The notes: generated by a model from the sequence alone, not told the origin. A stretch of DNA of 64,000 nt from Hyperoodon ampullatus (GCA_949752795.1 CATKHW010000008.1:2418001-2482000); one strand, 5' to 3'. Shown: positions 44,830 through 54,715, counted from the first letter of the stretch. Program-made: numbers and translations.

Positions 44830-45035
44830 CAATAAAAATATCTATTCTTTTTCTGATTATTTTCCCTTATAGATTATTGCAAAATATTCAGTGTAGTTCC
44901 CTGTGCTATACAACAGTTTCTTGTTGATGATCTGTTTTATACATAGCAGTGTGTATGTGTTAATCCCAAACTGTTAACTTATCCGTTCTCCTAACTTTCC
45001 CCTTTTGTAACAATAAACTATAAGATTTTATACTT
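44830..45035 (-). mobile_element. Old LINE-1 3'UTR fragment, reverse strand
   Basis: The text from TTCCCTTATAGATTATTGC through AGTTCCCTGTGCTATACAAC, TTGATGATCTGTTTTATAC and GTGTTAATCCCAAACTG is the familiar reverse-strand rendering of a ruminant- and whale-type L1 3' end. The fragment is short and diverged. It ends near 45035, directly before the exon-like segment. Confidence 0.65.
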
Positions 45036-45040
45036 CTCAG

Positions 45041-45230
45041 AAATGGGGAATCTGAAAGAGAGGTATCATTTTCAATGGAAAAGCATTCAAAACAAGATTG
45101 AAGCTTCAGCCAAGAGTATTCGATGTACATCCTTGGGAATAAATCACTTCATTTATCTAATGTTGACCTGAAAAATAAGACAGACGTCTTCACTGAACTT
45201 GCTTATAATAAAGTAAAGGAAATATTAAAT
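45041..45230 (+). pseudogene. Exon-like segment of unknown gene, with one in-frame stop
   Basis: A 190-bp stretch is bounded by an acceptor-like TTTTATACTTCTCAG (ending 45040) and a perfect donor GTAAGT (45231-45236). In the frame starting at 45042 it reads 63 codons, ending flush at the donor, with a single TGA at 45099-45101. The second half translates to a hydrophilic, protein-like string including NVDLKNKTDVFTELAYNKV. I cannot name a parent gene. It lies between an L1 fragment and an ERV, so it could be a stranded, decayed exon or chance. The acceptor-like tract may itself be L1-derived. Confidence 0.3.
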
Positions 45231-45334
45231 GTAAGTCTTAGAAACATCTTATTTTACCCGAGCCTTATACACTGCTCTAGGTTGACTACAGTTTGGCTCA
45301 CACATCTGTTCATTGAAGTTACAATGTTCTCAAT

Positions 45335-45815
45335 TTCTGTTACTGATCCTCCAGAGTGGACCCCAACAGGAGTCCCCGTGCCCAGTGTCATTGGAGCCAA
45401 CAGATCAAGACTGAGTTTGGTTCAGAAGCAAAGGAAATTTTATATTTTGAAAACAGAATGGAGAGGTGAGAGCGTGCACTCCCCCGTGGGCTGTGGGCTG
45501 GGCTGCTGTGTAGGGATCCCGGCAGTGTCAGCAGGAGAGAGGGGATGGAGCTCTCGAAGGCTGGGTTGGCTGCAGCTAAGTCTTTATGTCACAGAGTCTG
45601 CATGGGACCCCGCTAGCTGAGGTGTCGACCCAGCCATTCTGCACTAGGAAATCGGGTCTGAAGTGCCGGGTGTGGGACCTCTGCATGCGGAATCCTAGGA
45701 GCACGTGAAATTAGACAAAGCACAAAGGAAAAACAGGTTAGACTTTATTTTATTGCCCAGATTCTCTTTTTATCTCCCAGGAATTTTTGATGAACGTTGC
45801 CGGAGACGAACACCT
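45335..45815 (-). repeat. Possible 3' LTR of the ERV
   Basis: On the reverse strand a purine-rich tract (AAAAAGCAGAGGAGG) is followed by TG at about 45815, then AATAAAATAAAG (near 45750) as a candidate polyadenylation signal. A GGACTCCTGTTGGGGTCC stretch and a GTAACA end near 45335 resemble a retroviral U5 end. No matching 5' LTR was found, so the limits are weakly supported. Confidence 0.35.
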
Positions 45816-45999
45816 CCTCTGCTTTTTGTCCCGTTCCTCATTCTTGGGGTGCTGTGGTTGCAGACCCCTCTTTTGTAACTGCTTCATGCTGAGGTGGGAG
45901 CCCTCATACACGGGGGGAGGGCAAAACTTCTCCCCAGCAGCCTCCAGGTGAGGTTGATTGTCCCCAGGAATCCTGCCTCACTGGTCTTCAACCTAAGCA

Positions 46000-46330
46000 C
46001 CAGCATTGGAAGTGCTATAGATTCTAATGACCTTTAAGGGTCCAGGAAAGAGATGCACAGTGAGGCTGCGGTGGCAGGTTTCACCCCACCCCACATTTGT
46101 TCGGCGACCTTAGGCTGACGGTTTTTGCCAGCCTAGATGCACTGACCAGTAGTCTGTGCTTTCTTTAATTAGGTCCCTGAATTAATGTACAAACAGCACC
46201 ATGTGTCAGAGCCCTGCCCGCTCAACTCCGAGACAGTCCAGGATGGGTGGTGATCCAGGACCATGAAGTCCTCTGAGTCAACGGCCTTTTGAAGTAGCCA
46301 GCAGTCCAGCCGGTCATATTGGCCACCATC
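46000..46330 (-). pseudogene. Possible retroviral envelope transmembrane remnant
   Basis: A reverse-strand frame contains WCCLYIN, like the CC-plus-hydrophobic motif of gammaretroviral transmembrane envelope subunits, and a lysine/glutamine-rich part after it. The order (3' of pol, before the putative LTR) fits. Stops and frame changes are present. The similarity is short and could be coincidental. Confidence 0.35.
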
Positions 46331-46554
46331 ACTGCGGTGTCTGTAGGGTTTTCTATGGTGAAATCGTGATATATGTTTCCTCCACCAAGCTTGTTAGCTC
46401 CCGTCTGGGTGCAGTAAGTCCTCCAAGCAGTACTCTGCTCTTTGGGGGTAAAGACTTGTTTTCTGAGAGAAACTCCAGGTCAAGTGATGGTCACACGTGT
46501 CTTCTTTGGGGCCCATTGCCCCCGTTTGTCTCTCTGGAGGTTGGAGTTGGAGGG

Positions 46555-46690
46555 CCTCCTCACTCGAGGTCAGTGTGTCCACAGAGCGACCCCTGCAACT
46601 TCAGGGCATGATGGGTGGTTAGGATCACCACATGGGGTCCTTTTCCCTTAGGAGGGATCTGGCCTTGTGGGCTGCTGAATTCTAGCTTTT
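46555..46690 (-). pseudogene. ERV integrase C-terminal remnant
   Basis: A reverse-strand open frame contains GKGPHVVILTTHHALKLQG, which resembles the C-terminal beta-barrel end of gammaretroviral integrases (pattern WKGP-x-VLLTTPTA-x-KV). The catalytic D-D-E core is absent. The piece lies only about 0.1 kb from the RT connection, so roughly 1 kb of pol must have been deleted. Confidence 0.6.
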
Positions 46691-46779
46691 TAGATACCCC
46701 AGTATCCTGGCATGATGGGGTGGGTAGCAAAGCCCTTGGTGACCATAGTTTATCATACCTGAAGGGCAATCTTGTGTTG

Positions 46780-47595
46780 CCCCATTTCAAGTGGTCCCAG
46801 TTTTTGCACTAAGGCTCCAAGGGAGTTTAACCTTTGACCGGGTATGTAAAAGTTAAACGGTTTAGCTAAATTAGGGAGTTCCTGGGCAAGGGTCTGAATT
46901 GACTGCTCTTTCCATTCTTGAAAGGCTGCTTCTGGATTCTATTCAATAGGATCATCATCATTTCGTGTCAGTGTTTTATGTAGAGGCCCAGCTATTAGAC
47001 TGTAGTTAGGGATCCAGATGCAGAAAACCTTGGTCTCCCCAGGAACCCCTAAGCTGTCTTCTAGTTTTAGAAGAGGTAAGGCTGCAAATGGCTTCTTCCC
47101 TATCCTGGGATGCGTTTCTCTGAATATCTGTGAGAATGAAGCCCAGGCATGTCGCCTTAGCCTGGGATATTTGAGCCTTTTTCTTGGACACCTTCTATCC
47201 TTCCTTGGCTAGGTAGTTCAGAGGCGTCTTTAGTAGGCCTGGCTATCATAATGTCATCTGCATATTGAAGGAGGGTTCCCTTTTACAGAGGTAGAACTTT
47301 TAGGTCTTTAGAGGACATTTCCCCAATGATGGTGTTGGGATTTTTGAACCATTGGGGCAGCACGGCCCAGCATTATTGCTTTTGTTGCATGTTGTGTCCT
47401 GCCACTCACAAACCAAAAGTTATTGTGACTCTGAGATGAATGGAATACAGAAGAAGGCATCATTAAAGTCTAATCCAGAATGCCATGGCCTGGTGGATGT
47501 TAGAATGACCAGCAGGGTGTAGGAAATAGGAGCTACTTGATGTATATCCTCGGTGGCTTCACTGACTGTCCTGATATACTTTACCAGGTCTCCAG
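46780..47595 (-). pseudogene. ERV reverse transcriptase and connection, frameshifted
   Basis: Reading from 47595 downward, the reverse strand shows an RT palm segment (LDFNDAFFCIPF, 47420-47490), a segment like QLTW-x-LPQ-x-FKN, then GTLLQYADD with the catalytic YADD at 47253-47264. KKAQIS and SKTRRQLRGSWGDQGF-like thumb motifs follow (47006-47191), then WIPNYSLIAGPLHKTLT and AAFQEWKEQS in the connection (about 46900-47035). These motifs are in the right order for gammaretroviral pol but in at least three different frames with several stops, so it cannot encode an enzyme. Confidence 0.85.
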
Positions 47596-47800
47596 CAGCC
47601 CATGGGGCTCTCGTGTTCAAGCCAATCCCAGGATATGGAGCTCACCTGGTCTGCACACCCCACCGCACAGCCCACGGGGCTCTTGTGGTCAAGTCCCTCA
47701 CAGGGTATGGAGCTCACCTGTGCAGCTACCCAGCAGCCCATGGGGCTCTCATAGTCAGGCCCTTACCAGGATACGGAGCTCCCCTGGGCATGTACCCAAG
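47596..47800 (+). repeat. Short minisatellite, three ~70-bp units, inside the ERV
   Basis: Three units start with CAGCCCATGGGGCTCT or CAGCCCACGGGGCTCT at 47596, 47668 and 47734 (spacing 72 and 66 bp). Each has a following CAGG-ATATGGAGCTCACCTG-type half. The repeat starts exactly where the RT similarity ends, so it interrupts pol. It creates forward frames of over 100 codons that I regard as non-coding. Confidence 0.8.
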
Positions 47801-47809
47801 CAGGGCTGG

Positions 47810-48906
47810 ACACACAGGAACCGTGCACATAGCCCAACTTGCAGAGAACCCCCAGCTCACCTGTCGCTCACAGCTGACACAGAACACCTCAGAGCAGGAC
47901 TAGAACTAACAAACAGCAGCTCTGACAGGTCTGTGACCCTGGATATCACTCTGTGTGGCCTCTCTCTGCCTGGTCTTCCAGACACTTCCACTGCAGCCAG
48001 GGCAACAGGCCTCTGTCTCCACCCACCATCACTCCTCTCCCTGACTCCTGGGTTCCTCTCGTTAGGATAGGGTCTTCTTGAAGTTGTTTTCCACTCATGG
48101 ACCACGTAAAATGATAAGAAAATAAGCCGCAGCTGTAGCCCCTTGTCTATCCTGACTCTCAAGAGCCCACACCTGTTCCTTGGGCCTGGCCCATTTAGCA
48201 AGGCTCATTTTCTGTAACTGTGAGCCCCGGAGGGGTGAGGATTGGCTGATTTGGGCAGCCTGACACCGCCTGCCAGCCCTCCCCAGGTGTGCCTTGGTTG
48301 AGGTCAATATAAACACCTCTCCTGTCAGCAAGAGCTCCTGTAGCTGTGCCTGACGCCATATTCTCTGCCCCGTCAGAAGTGTCGGGGCTGGGGTGGTGGG
48401 AGGGAGTGAGGGGCCGTGGCTTTGTGGGTGGTCCAGTGTGAGTGGGGCTCTGCTGGACTTTCTGCAAGAGTTGCCAGGCTGCCACCTGCTAAAGAAGAGG
48501 ATGTGTCACCCATACCTGACGCTGGAATTTCTCCCCAGGCAGAGGTGAGGAAGTAAAAAAGCAGTGGGTGCCGTGGCAGGAGGGGTATCTCAGGCAGGGA
48601 AATGGAAAGCTTCCAGAAGAGCATCTGGTGCCAGGACCATCCTGGCTGTCCTGCAGGCACCACGTCGGCCTGCATGCTGTCGCCGGTGTGGCTCCACAGC
48701 CTTTCCTCTAGGCTTGCAAGTTCTTGTACATATTCAGGTGTTTTACCTGGAAAGGGTGGGAAGATTTCAGCTGCAGCAGGACTGGGGCTCAGCTCACATT
48801 TACTCACAGATGCCTCGACATAGTCCCCCAGCTTTTCAATGAGGATGCTCCTTGTGGGGGGGAGCGCTGCTGACTGCATGGGAGATGATTTCACACTTCT
48901 GACCAA
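47810..48906. other. Unassigned GC-richer stretch, perhaps ERV 5' internal region
   Basis: This region is richer in GC than its surroundings and has a 177-codon open frame on the reverse strand (48373-48906), together with shorter overlapping frames on both strands. The reverse product has no motif I can name: no zinc knuckle, no protease DTG and no membrane segment. Position suggests gag or protease remnants of the ERV, but that is inference only. Cellular single-copy sequence or another repeat is equally possible. Confidence 0.3.
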
Positions 48907-48975
48907 CTTAAGAATTTTTTACCACTGGAGCAAGAGCCCTGATACGATTCTCCTCTGTATAACTGGTGGGTTCTG

Positions 48976-50466
48976 TTTTTTTTTTTTTTTTTCCTTTTTT
49001 CTTTTTGTTTCCAGGTAAGTTTTATTTATTCCTCTTTTTTTTTAATTTAGAGATATAAACATGGAAATAATGCATTAATATAAAGACATCTATATGAAGG
49101 GAATAACTTTTTTCTGTTTTATTTTATTAAATGTTATTTATTTTTAATTTTTTAAAATTCATTTATTTCTTTTATACAGCAGGTTCTTATTGGATATCTA
49201 TTTTATACATATAAGTGTGCACATGTGAATCCCAGGCTCCCAATTCATCCCACCACCACCCTCACATGGCGTTCCCCCCTTGGTGTCCATATGTTTGTTC
49301 TCTACATCTCTGTCTCTATCTCTGCCCTGCAAACCGGTTCCTCTGTACCAATTGTCTAGGTTCCACATATATGCATTAACATACAATATTTGTTTTTCTC
49401 TTTCTGACTTACTTCACTCTGTATGACAGTCTCTAGATCCATCAAGGTCTCTACAAATGAACCAACTTCATTCCTATGTATGGCTGAGTAATATTCCATT
49501 GTATATATGTACCACATCTTTATCCATTCGTCTGTCTGTGGGCACTTAGGTTGCTTTCATTACCTGTCTATTGTAAATAGTGCTGCAATGAACATTGTGG
49601 TGAATGTGTTTTTTTGATTTATTGTTTTCTCTGGGTATATGCCCAGTAGTGGGATTGCTGGATTATATGGTAATTCTATTTTTAGTTTTTTAAGGAACCT
49701 CCATTCTGTTCTCCATAGACACTGTATCGATTTACATTCCCAACAATAGTGGAAGAAGGTTCCTTTTCTCCACACCCTCTCCAGCATTTGTTGTTTGTAG
49801 ATTTTCTGATGATGCCCATTCTAACAGGTGTGACGTGATACCTCATTGTAGTTTCGATTTCCATTTCTCTAATAATTAGTGATGTTGAGCAGATTTTCAT
49901 GTGTGTCTTGGCCATCTCTATGTCTTCTTGGAAGAAATGTCTATTTAGATCTGCTTCCATTTTTGTATTGGGTTTTTTGTCTTATTAATGTTGACCTGCA
50001 TGAGCTGTTTATATATATTGGAGATTAATCATTTGTCCATTGATTCGTTTGCAAATATATTCTGCCATTCTGAGGGTTGTCTTTTCGTCTTGTTTGTAGT
50101 TTCCTTTGCTTTGCAAAAGCTTTTACGTTTCATTAGGTCCCATCTGTTTAGCTTCTTTTTTTAATTTCATTACTATAGGAGGTGGATCAAAAAATATCTT
50201 GCTGTGATTTACGTCAGAGTATTCTTCGTAAGTTTTCCTCTCAGAGTTTTATACTGTCCAGTCTTACATTAAGGTCTCTAATCCATTTTGAATATATTTT
50301 TATTTATGGTGTTGGGGAGTGTTCTAATTTCATTTTTTACATGTAGCTTTCCATATTTCCCAGCACCACTGATTGAAGAGACTGTCTTATCTCCATTGTA
50401 TAGTCTTGCCTCCTTTGTCATAGATTAGTTGACCATAGGTGTGTAGGTTTATCCCTGAGCTTTCTT
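48976..50466 (-). mobile_element. 5'-truncated LINE-1, copy 1, reverse strand
   Basis: A T-run at 48976-48992 is the poly(A) tail seen from the other strand. Behind it come the 3'UTR and then the end of ORF2, with landmarks GGCTGAGTAATATTCCATTG (about 49480), GGGTATATGCCCAGTAGTGG (about 49635) and AAGGAACCTCCATTCTGTTC (about 49692). Homology ends at GAGCTTTCT near 50466, where the T-run of the second copy begins. The sequence style is that of cetartiodactyl L1s. Length is about 1.5 kb of a usual 6-7 kb. Confidence 0.9.
49560..49960 (-). pseudogene. LINE-1 ORF2 C-terminal remnant (copy 1)
   Basis: Two overlapping reverse-strand frames (49682-49960 and 49560-49787) give parts of the L1 ORF2 C-terminus, including [29 protein letters not shown] and an N-terminal [20 protein letters not shown] part. 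A frame change separates them, and in-frame stops lie on both sides. Full ORF2 encodes the endonuclease and reverse transcriptase of L1; this piece has neither domain. Confidence 0.85.
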
Positions 50467-50468
50467 CC

Positions 50469-52002
50469 TTTTTTTTTTCCTTTTACACGTTTATTGGAGT
50501 ATAATTGCTTTACAATGGAGTGTTAGTTTCTGCTGTCTAACAAAGTGAATCAGCTATACATATAAAAATATCACCAGATCCCCTCCCTCTTGCATCTCCC
50601 TCCCACACTCCATATCCCACCTCTTTATGTGGTCACAAAGCACGGAGCTGATCTCCCTCTTCTTTGTGGCTGCTTCCCAGTAGCTATCGGTGTTACATGT
50701 GGTAATGTATTTATGTCCATGCCACTCTCTCACTTCGTCCCAGCTTACCCATACCCTTTCCGGTGTCCTCAAGTCCTTTCTCTACATCTGTGTCCTTAAT
50801 CCTGTCCTGCCACTAGGTTCTTCATAATCTTTTTTTTTTTCTTCATTAGATTCCGTATATCTCTGTTAACATACAGTATATGTTTTTCCCTTTCTGACTT
50901 ACTTCACTGTGTAGGACAGATTCTAATCCATCCACCTCAGTACAAATAAGTCAGTTTTGCTTCTTTTTATGGCTGAGTAATATTCCATTGTATATATGTG
51001 CCAGATCTTCTTTATCCATTCATCTGTCGATGGACACTTAGGTTGCTTCCACGTCCTGGCTATTGTAAATAGAGCTGCAATGAATATTTTTGTACATAAC
51101 TCTTTTTGAATTATTGTTTTCGTAAGGCAAATGCCCAGTAGTTTGATTGTTGTGTCGTATGGTATTTCTATTGTTAGTTATTTAAAGGAACCTCTGTACT
51201 GTTCTCCCTAGTGCCCATATCAATTTACATTCCCACCCACAGTACAAGTGTGTTCCCTTTTCTCCAATAAAGGCCTCTCCATCATTTATTGTTTTGTAGA
51301 TTTTTTTGATGATTGCCACTCTGACTGCTGTGAGGTGATACCGCACGGTAGTTTTGATTTGCATTTCTCTAATGGTTAGTGATGTTCAGCATCCTTTCAT
51401 GTGTTTCTTGGTAATCTGTATATCTTCTTTGGAGAAATGTCTATTTAGGTCTTCTGCCCGTTTTTGGATTGTGTTGTTTGTTTTTGTGATATTGAGCTAC
51501 ATGAGGTGCTTGTAAAGTTTGGAGATTAATCCTTTATCAATTGCTTCATTTGAAAATATTTTCTCCCATTCTGAGGGTTGTTTTTGCATCTTGTTTATGT
51601 TTTCCTGTACTGTGTAAAAGCTTTTAAGTTTCATTAGGTCCCATTTTTTGATTTCTGTTTTTATTTCCATTTCTCTAGGAGGTGGGTCAAAAAGGATCTT
51701 GCTGTGATTTATGTCATAGAGTGTTCTGCCTATGGTTTCCTCTAAGTGTTTTATAGTGTCTGGTCTTATATTTAGATCTCTAATCAATTTAGAGTTTATT
51801 TTTGTGTATGGTGTTATGGAGTGTTCTAATTTCATTCTTTTATGTGTAGGGGTCCAGTTTTCCCAGCACCAATTACTGAAGAGACTGTCTTTTCTCCATT
51901 GTATATCCTTAGCTCCTTTGTCATAGATGAGATAGCCATAGGTATGTAGGTTTATCTCTGAGCTTTCTGTCCTGTTCCATTGATCTGTGTTTATGCCAAT
52001 CT
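50469..52002 (-). mobile_element. 5'-truncated LINE-1, copy 2, reverse strand
   Basis: It starts with a T-run at 50469-50478, then TTTATTGGAGTATAATTGCT and GTGAATCAGCTATACATATA, typical of the 3'UTR of cetartiodactyl L1s. The ORF2 landmarks GGCTGAGTAATATTCCATTG (about 50970), AATGCCCAGTAGTTTGATTG and ATTCTGAGGGTTGTTTTTGC follow. It ends at CTGTCCTGTTCCATTGATCT near 51990, then fuses into the 1.74-kb satellite at a GTTTATGCCAATCTA stretch. It is only about 25 bp longer in ORF2 than copy 1. Confidence 0.9.
51182..51835 (-). pseudogene. LINE-1 ORF2 remnant (copy 2)
   Basis: A reverse-strand frame of 112 codons (51497-51835) reads as L1 ORF2, with LIRDLNIRPDTIKHLEE, TLYDINHSKILFDPPPRE and [13 protein letters not shown] second frame at 51182-51364 continues toward the C-terminus (ECKLIWALGRTVQRFL). 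Stops and a frame change lie between them. No endonuclease or reverse-transcriptase domain remains. Confidence 0.88.
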
Positions 52003-53549
52003 ACATACACTTGATTCCATTATGGAGACATATAAATACATAAGTTTCAAGATTATTACCAGTCAGATATATTCCTCTTCAGTGAATAGGGTGTTTTGCA
52101 TCCAGTTCATTGAGAAAGGAGTAGGTCTTGTCTATTACATATTTGGTATATGGAATGGTATCTGTGCTAATTTCAAACTCTGCTTTTACACATCACCCCA
52201 CGTCACCTTTCCCCTTAAGGAGGCATAAGTGTGCTTTCTAAATGTGTAACTCTGTTCTCTTTTGAAATTCAGTTCATCTGTAGCCATGTTTACATTCCCT
52301 CTATAAGTGATATATTACAATAAGTTTCTTTTTCTTTGTGGCTCATATCCCTTAGCATCATCATACCTAAAGCCACTCATTATGCTGCTATTGGCCTTAT
52401 GACATTGATTTTATGTCTGAGTGACATTCCATTGTATATAAGTACCACAACATCTTTATCCATTATTTTCCCTTTCCTGGGATATTTAAAGTGTACCAAA
52501 GTCGAGGTTCTTGTAAACAGAGCAGCCCTAAATTTTGGGCTGGCTGCGTTTTGTGTATTTTTAATTTTCCCAATATACACGCCCATGAGTGGAAGTGTGC
52601 TATGCTCTGTAGCTCTGTTTTAGAAAACAACATACAGTTCTCCAGAGAGGCTGTTGGCAATTTACATCCTGTCCATCGGCGTAACCAGGCTCCCTTTTCT
52701 CCATGGCCTGTCCTGTATTTGTGGTTTTTACACTATTTGCGGATGGCCATTTTGACCGGAGGTAAGTGACACTTCTATGTAGGGTGGATTTGCAATGCCT
52801 AATGGCTTGCTTGGCCAAAAAGGGCGTATGCATTTTTTTCCCGAATATATTCAAAAAATACACATACTCCCTTTTTGGCCAAGGGCAACATTGTCGAAGT
52901 TCTGTCGCTTTTCATGTGCTTTAAATACGACTCCAATCTACCACTTGAAATCTGTTTCCTTCAATTCTGCCTTGCTTTCAAATCCTCTTCACTGCCTTAC
53001 CTCAATATATTTCTGGATGATAGCTGTCCTTTATAACCCTGCAAGTTTGTGAATTGCTGTGCCCCAGATTTCCATTTTTCAACTTGCTTATTTGTGAGCT
53101 GGCTGCAATACCGCCGGATGGCTTTAGGCCCTAGTCTGGTCCCGGGGTTGCAGGCTGAGCCTGTGTTTAATTCTTCTTCCTGATGGGAAACTAGAGTGAC
53201 ATGTGCCCATCCAAACACCTGCAGCTAATCTCTCATTTGTTTCCCCTCTTCCTGTTCATCGTCTGCACAATTTGCAAACTGTGCATAACAGGAGGGTAAA
53301 GGCCCTGACACTCCAAGTGGGGAGATATTTAGTAATGCAGATGGAATGGCGAAGCCGAGCACGAGGAAAGGAAAAATGAGGTACCTTTTAGAAAACTTTC
53401 CCGATTACACAGTGTACCATCCACTGGGTTTCCCATGTATGTCTTAACTGTAGGAAGATTCCCTTAATCCTGGAGAGTTTGGGCCACTAGAATGGGTAGC
53501 ACACAGTATTGCTCTAAGTGGTGTTCTTTTGCTCACACAACCTCAGCAA
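52003..53549 (+). repeat. 1.74-kb satellite monomer, truncated at 5' end
   Basis: The monomer resumes at the ACACTTGATTCC landmark, passes through its L1-like section (about 52330-52790), the palindrome at 52811, the CTCTGTAGCT and CTTACCTCAATATATTTC regions, and reaches the monomer boundary near 53550. Relative to where the left array broke off (about 44610), about 250 bp of monomer sequence is missing across the inserted block. Confidence 0.85.
52811..52882. repeat. 72-bp palindrome, lightly mutated
   Basis: The left arm is intact (TTGGCCAAAAAGGGCGTATG) and the centre is CGAATATATTCA. The right arm has several changes (ACACATACTCCCTTTTTGGC) that leave mispairs. Confidence 0.88.
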
Positions 53550-54009
53550 TCTTGTCAGACACAAGTGTCCAGTCTTATGTCTCATCCAGCTGTGGATGTA
53601 AAGGTGGTCAATCCAGGTTGCATCACAGGCCCTGAACGTAATTTTTAAGACTTTATCCCTGTTTCGCTGTTTTTGCATTTAGCTTTTGAAATTTATTTTT
53701 ATAAGTGGATTTAGCTGAATTTCAGTGCTATGTTCATGTCATTATACAAACACATGATTCATTTATGGATACATGAGAATACATATGTTTTAAAATTCTT
53801 ACTAGTCAGATATATTCCTCTTCAATGAATAGGGGTTGTTGAGTCCAGTTCATTTTGCCGGGAGTAGGTGCTGTCTATTACATACTTGTTTTATGGAACA
53901 ATATCTGTGCTAATTAAGGACTGTGGATTTATGCATCACCCCACCTCGCCTTTCCCCTTAATCAGGCAGGAGTTTGTTTTCTAAATGTGTGACTCTGTTG
54001 TGTTTGTGA

Positions 54010-54165
54010 TTCAGTTCATGTGTAGCCATGTGTACATTCCCGCTATGAGTGATATCTTATGATAAGTTTCATTGTTCTGTTATCTTTCCTAATTCAGTTC
54101 ATGTGTAGCCATGTTTACAGGACCTTCATAAGTGATATCTTCTGATAAGTTTCTTTTTCTCTGTG
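54010..54165 (+). repeat. ~83-bp tandem duplication within a satellite monomer
   Basis: Two adjacent copies of the segment from TTCAGTTCATGTGTAGCCAT to GATAAGTTTC are present, starting at 54010 and 54093. They differ by substitutions: the first copy has GTACATTCCCGCTATGAG, the second TTACAGGACCTTCATAAG. The second matches the other monomers better. Confidence 0.8.
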
Positions 54166-54643
54166 ACTTATTTCACTTAGAATCATCGGACCTGAATCCA
54201 CTCATTTTGCTGCTACTGCCCTTATGAGATTGATTTCATGGCTGAGGGATATTCCATCGTATGTAAGTACCACAATTACTTGAAGCATTTTTGTCTTTCC
54301 TGGGATATTTAAAGTGTACCCAAGTTGAGGTTCTTGTAATCAGTGCAGCCCTAAATTTCTGGGTGGCTCTGACTTATTGATTTTCAGTTTTGCCAAGGTA
54401 TCTTCCCTAGACTGGAAGTGCCCTTGGATCGGTAGCTCTGTTATTTACTTGTTTTAGGGAACACAATGCACTCCTCCAGAGAGGCAGTTGGCAATTTACA
54501 TCTTGCCCTTCAGCATAACTAGGCTCCCTGTTCTCCAGCGCCTTTCTTGCCTTTGTTGTTTTTACACATTTTGCGATGTCCCTTTTGACCTGTGTGAAGT
54601 GATACTTCTTTGTAGTGCAGATTTGCATTGCCTGCCTAGTTGC

Positions 54644-54715
54644 TTGGCCAAAATGGGCATAAGCGTTTTCTCCTGAATACATTCAGGAGAAAACGCATAC
54701 GCCCTTTTTGGCCAA
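54644..54715. repeat. 72-bp palindrome of the 1.74-kb monomer
   Basis: Arms pair almost fully around CCTGAATACATTCAGG. The left arm carries AAATGGGCATAAGCG against GCATACGCCCTTTTTGG in the right arm, giving a few mispairs. Confidence 0.9.

Larger units (their letters stand above)
45335..48906 (-). mobile_element. Degenerate gammaretrovirus-like endogenous retrovirus (ERV1 class)
   Basis: On the reverse strand, from high to low coordinates, I find a reverse transcriptase, the RT-to-RNase-H connection, an integrase C-terminal end, a possible envelope transmembrane remnant and a possible 3' LTR. All parts carry stops, frameshifts and deletions, and most of RNase H, integrase and surface envelope is missing. 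The 5' part (about 47810-48906) is unassigned and may hold gag or protease remnants or unrelated DNA. A ~70-bp minisatellite sits inside it at 47596-47800. Outer limits are approximate. This is a dead fossil element. Confidence 0.72.

Noticed and set aside
47537..48070. Forward 177-codon frame rich in repeated PHR/SSPG segments
   Set aside because: It runs through the ~70-bp minisatellite and antisense to the ERV; the repetition explains the open frame.
48373..48906. 177-codon reverse-strand frame as an intact gene
   Set aside because: No recognisable domain, proline/serine-rich composition from a GC-rich stretch, and position inside or next to a broken ERV. I kept the region as unassigned instead.
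54644..54715. Palindrome as the terminal inverted repeat of a MITE or DNA transposon
   Set aside because: The arms are only ~35 bp, face each other with no internal element, and recur at a fixed place in a tandem monomer. No target-site duplication flanks them.
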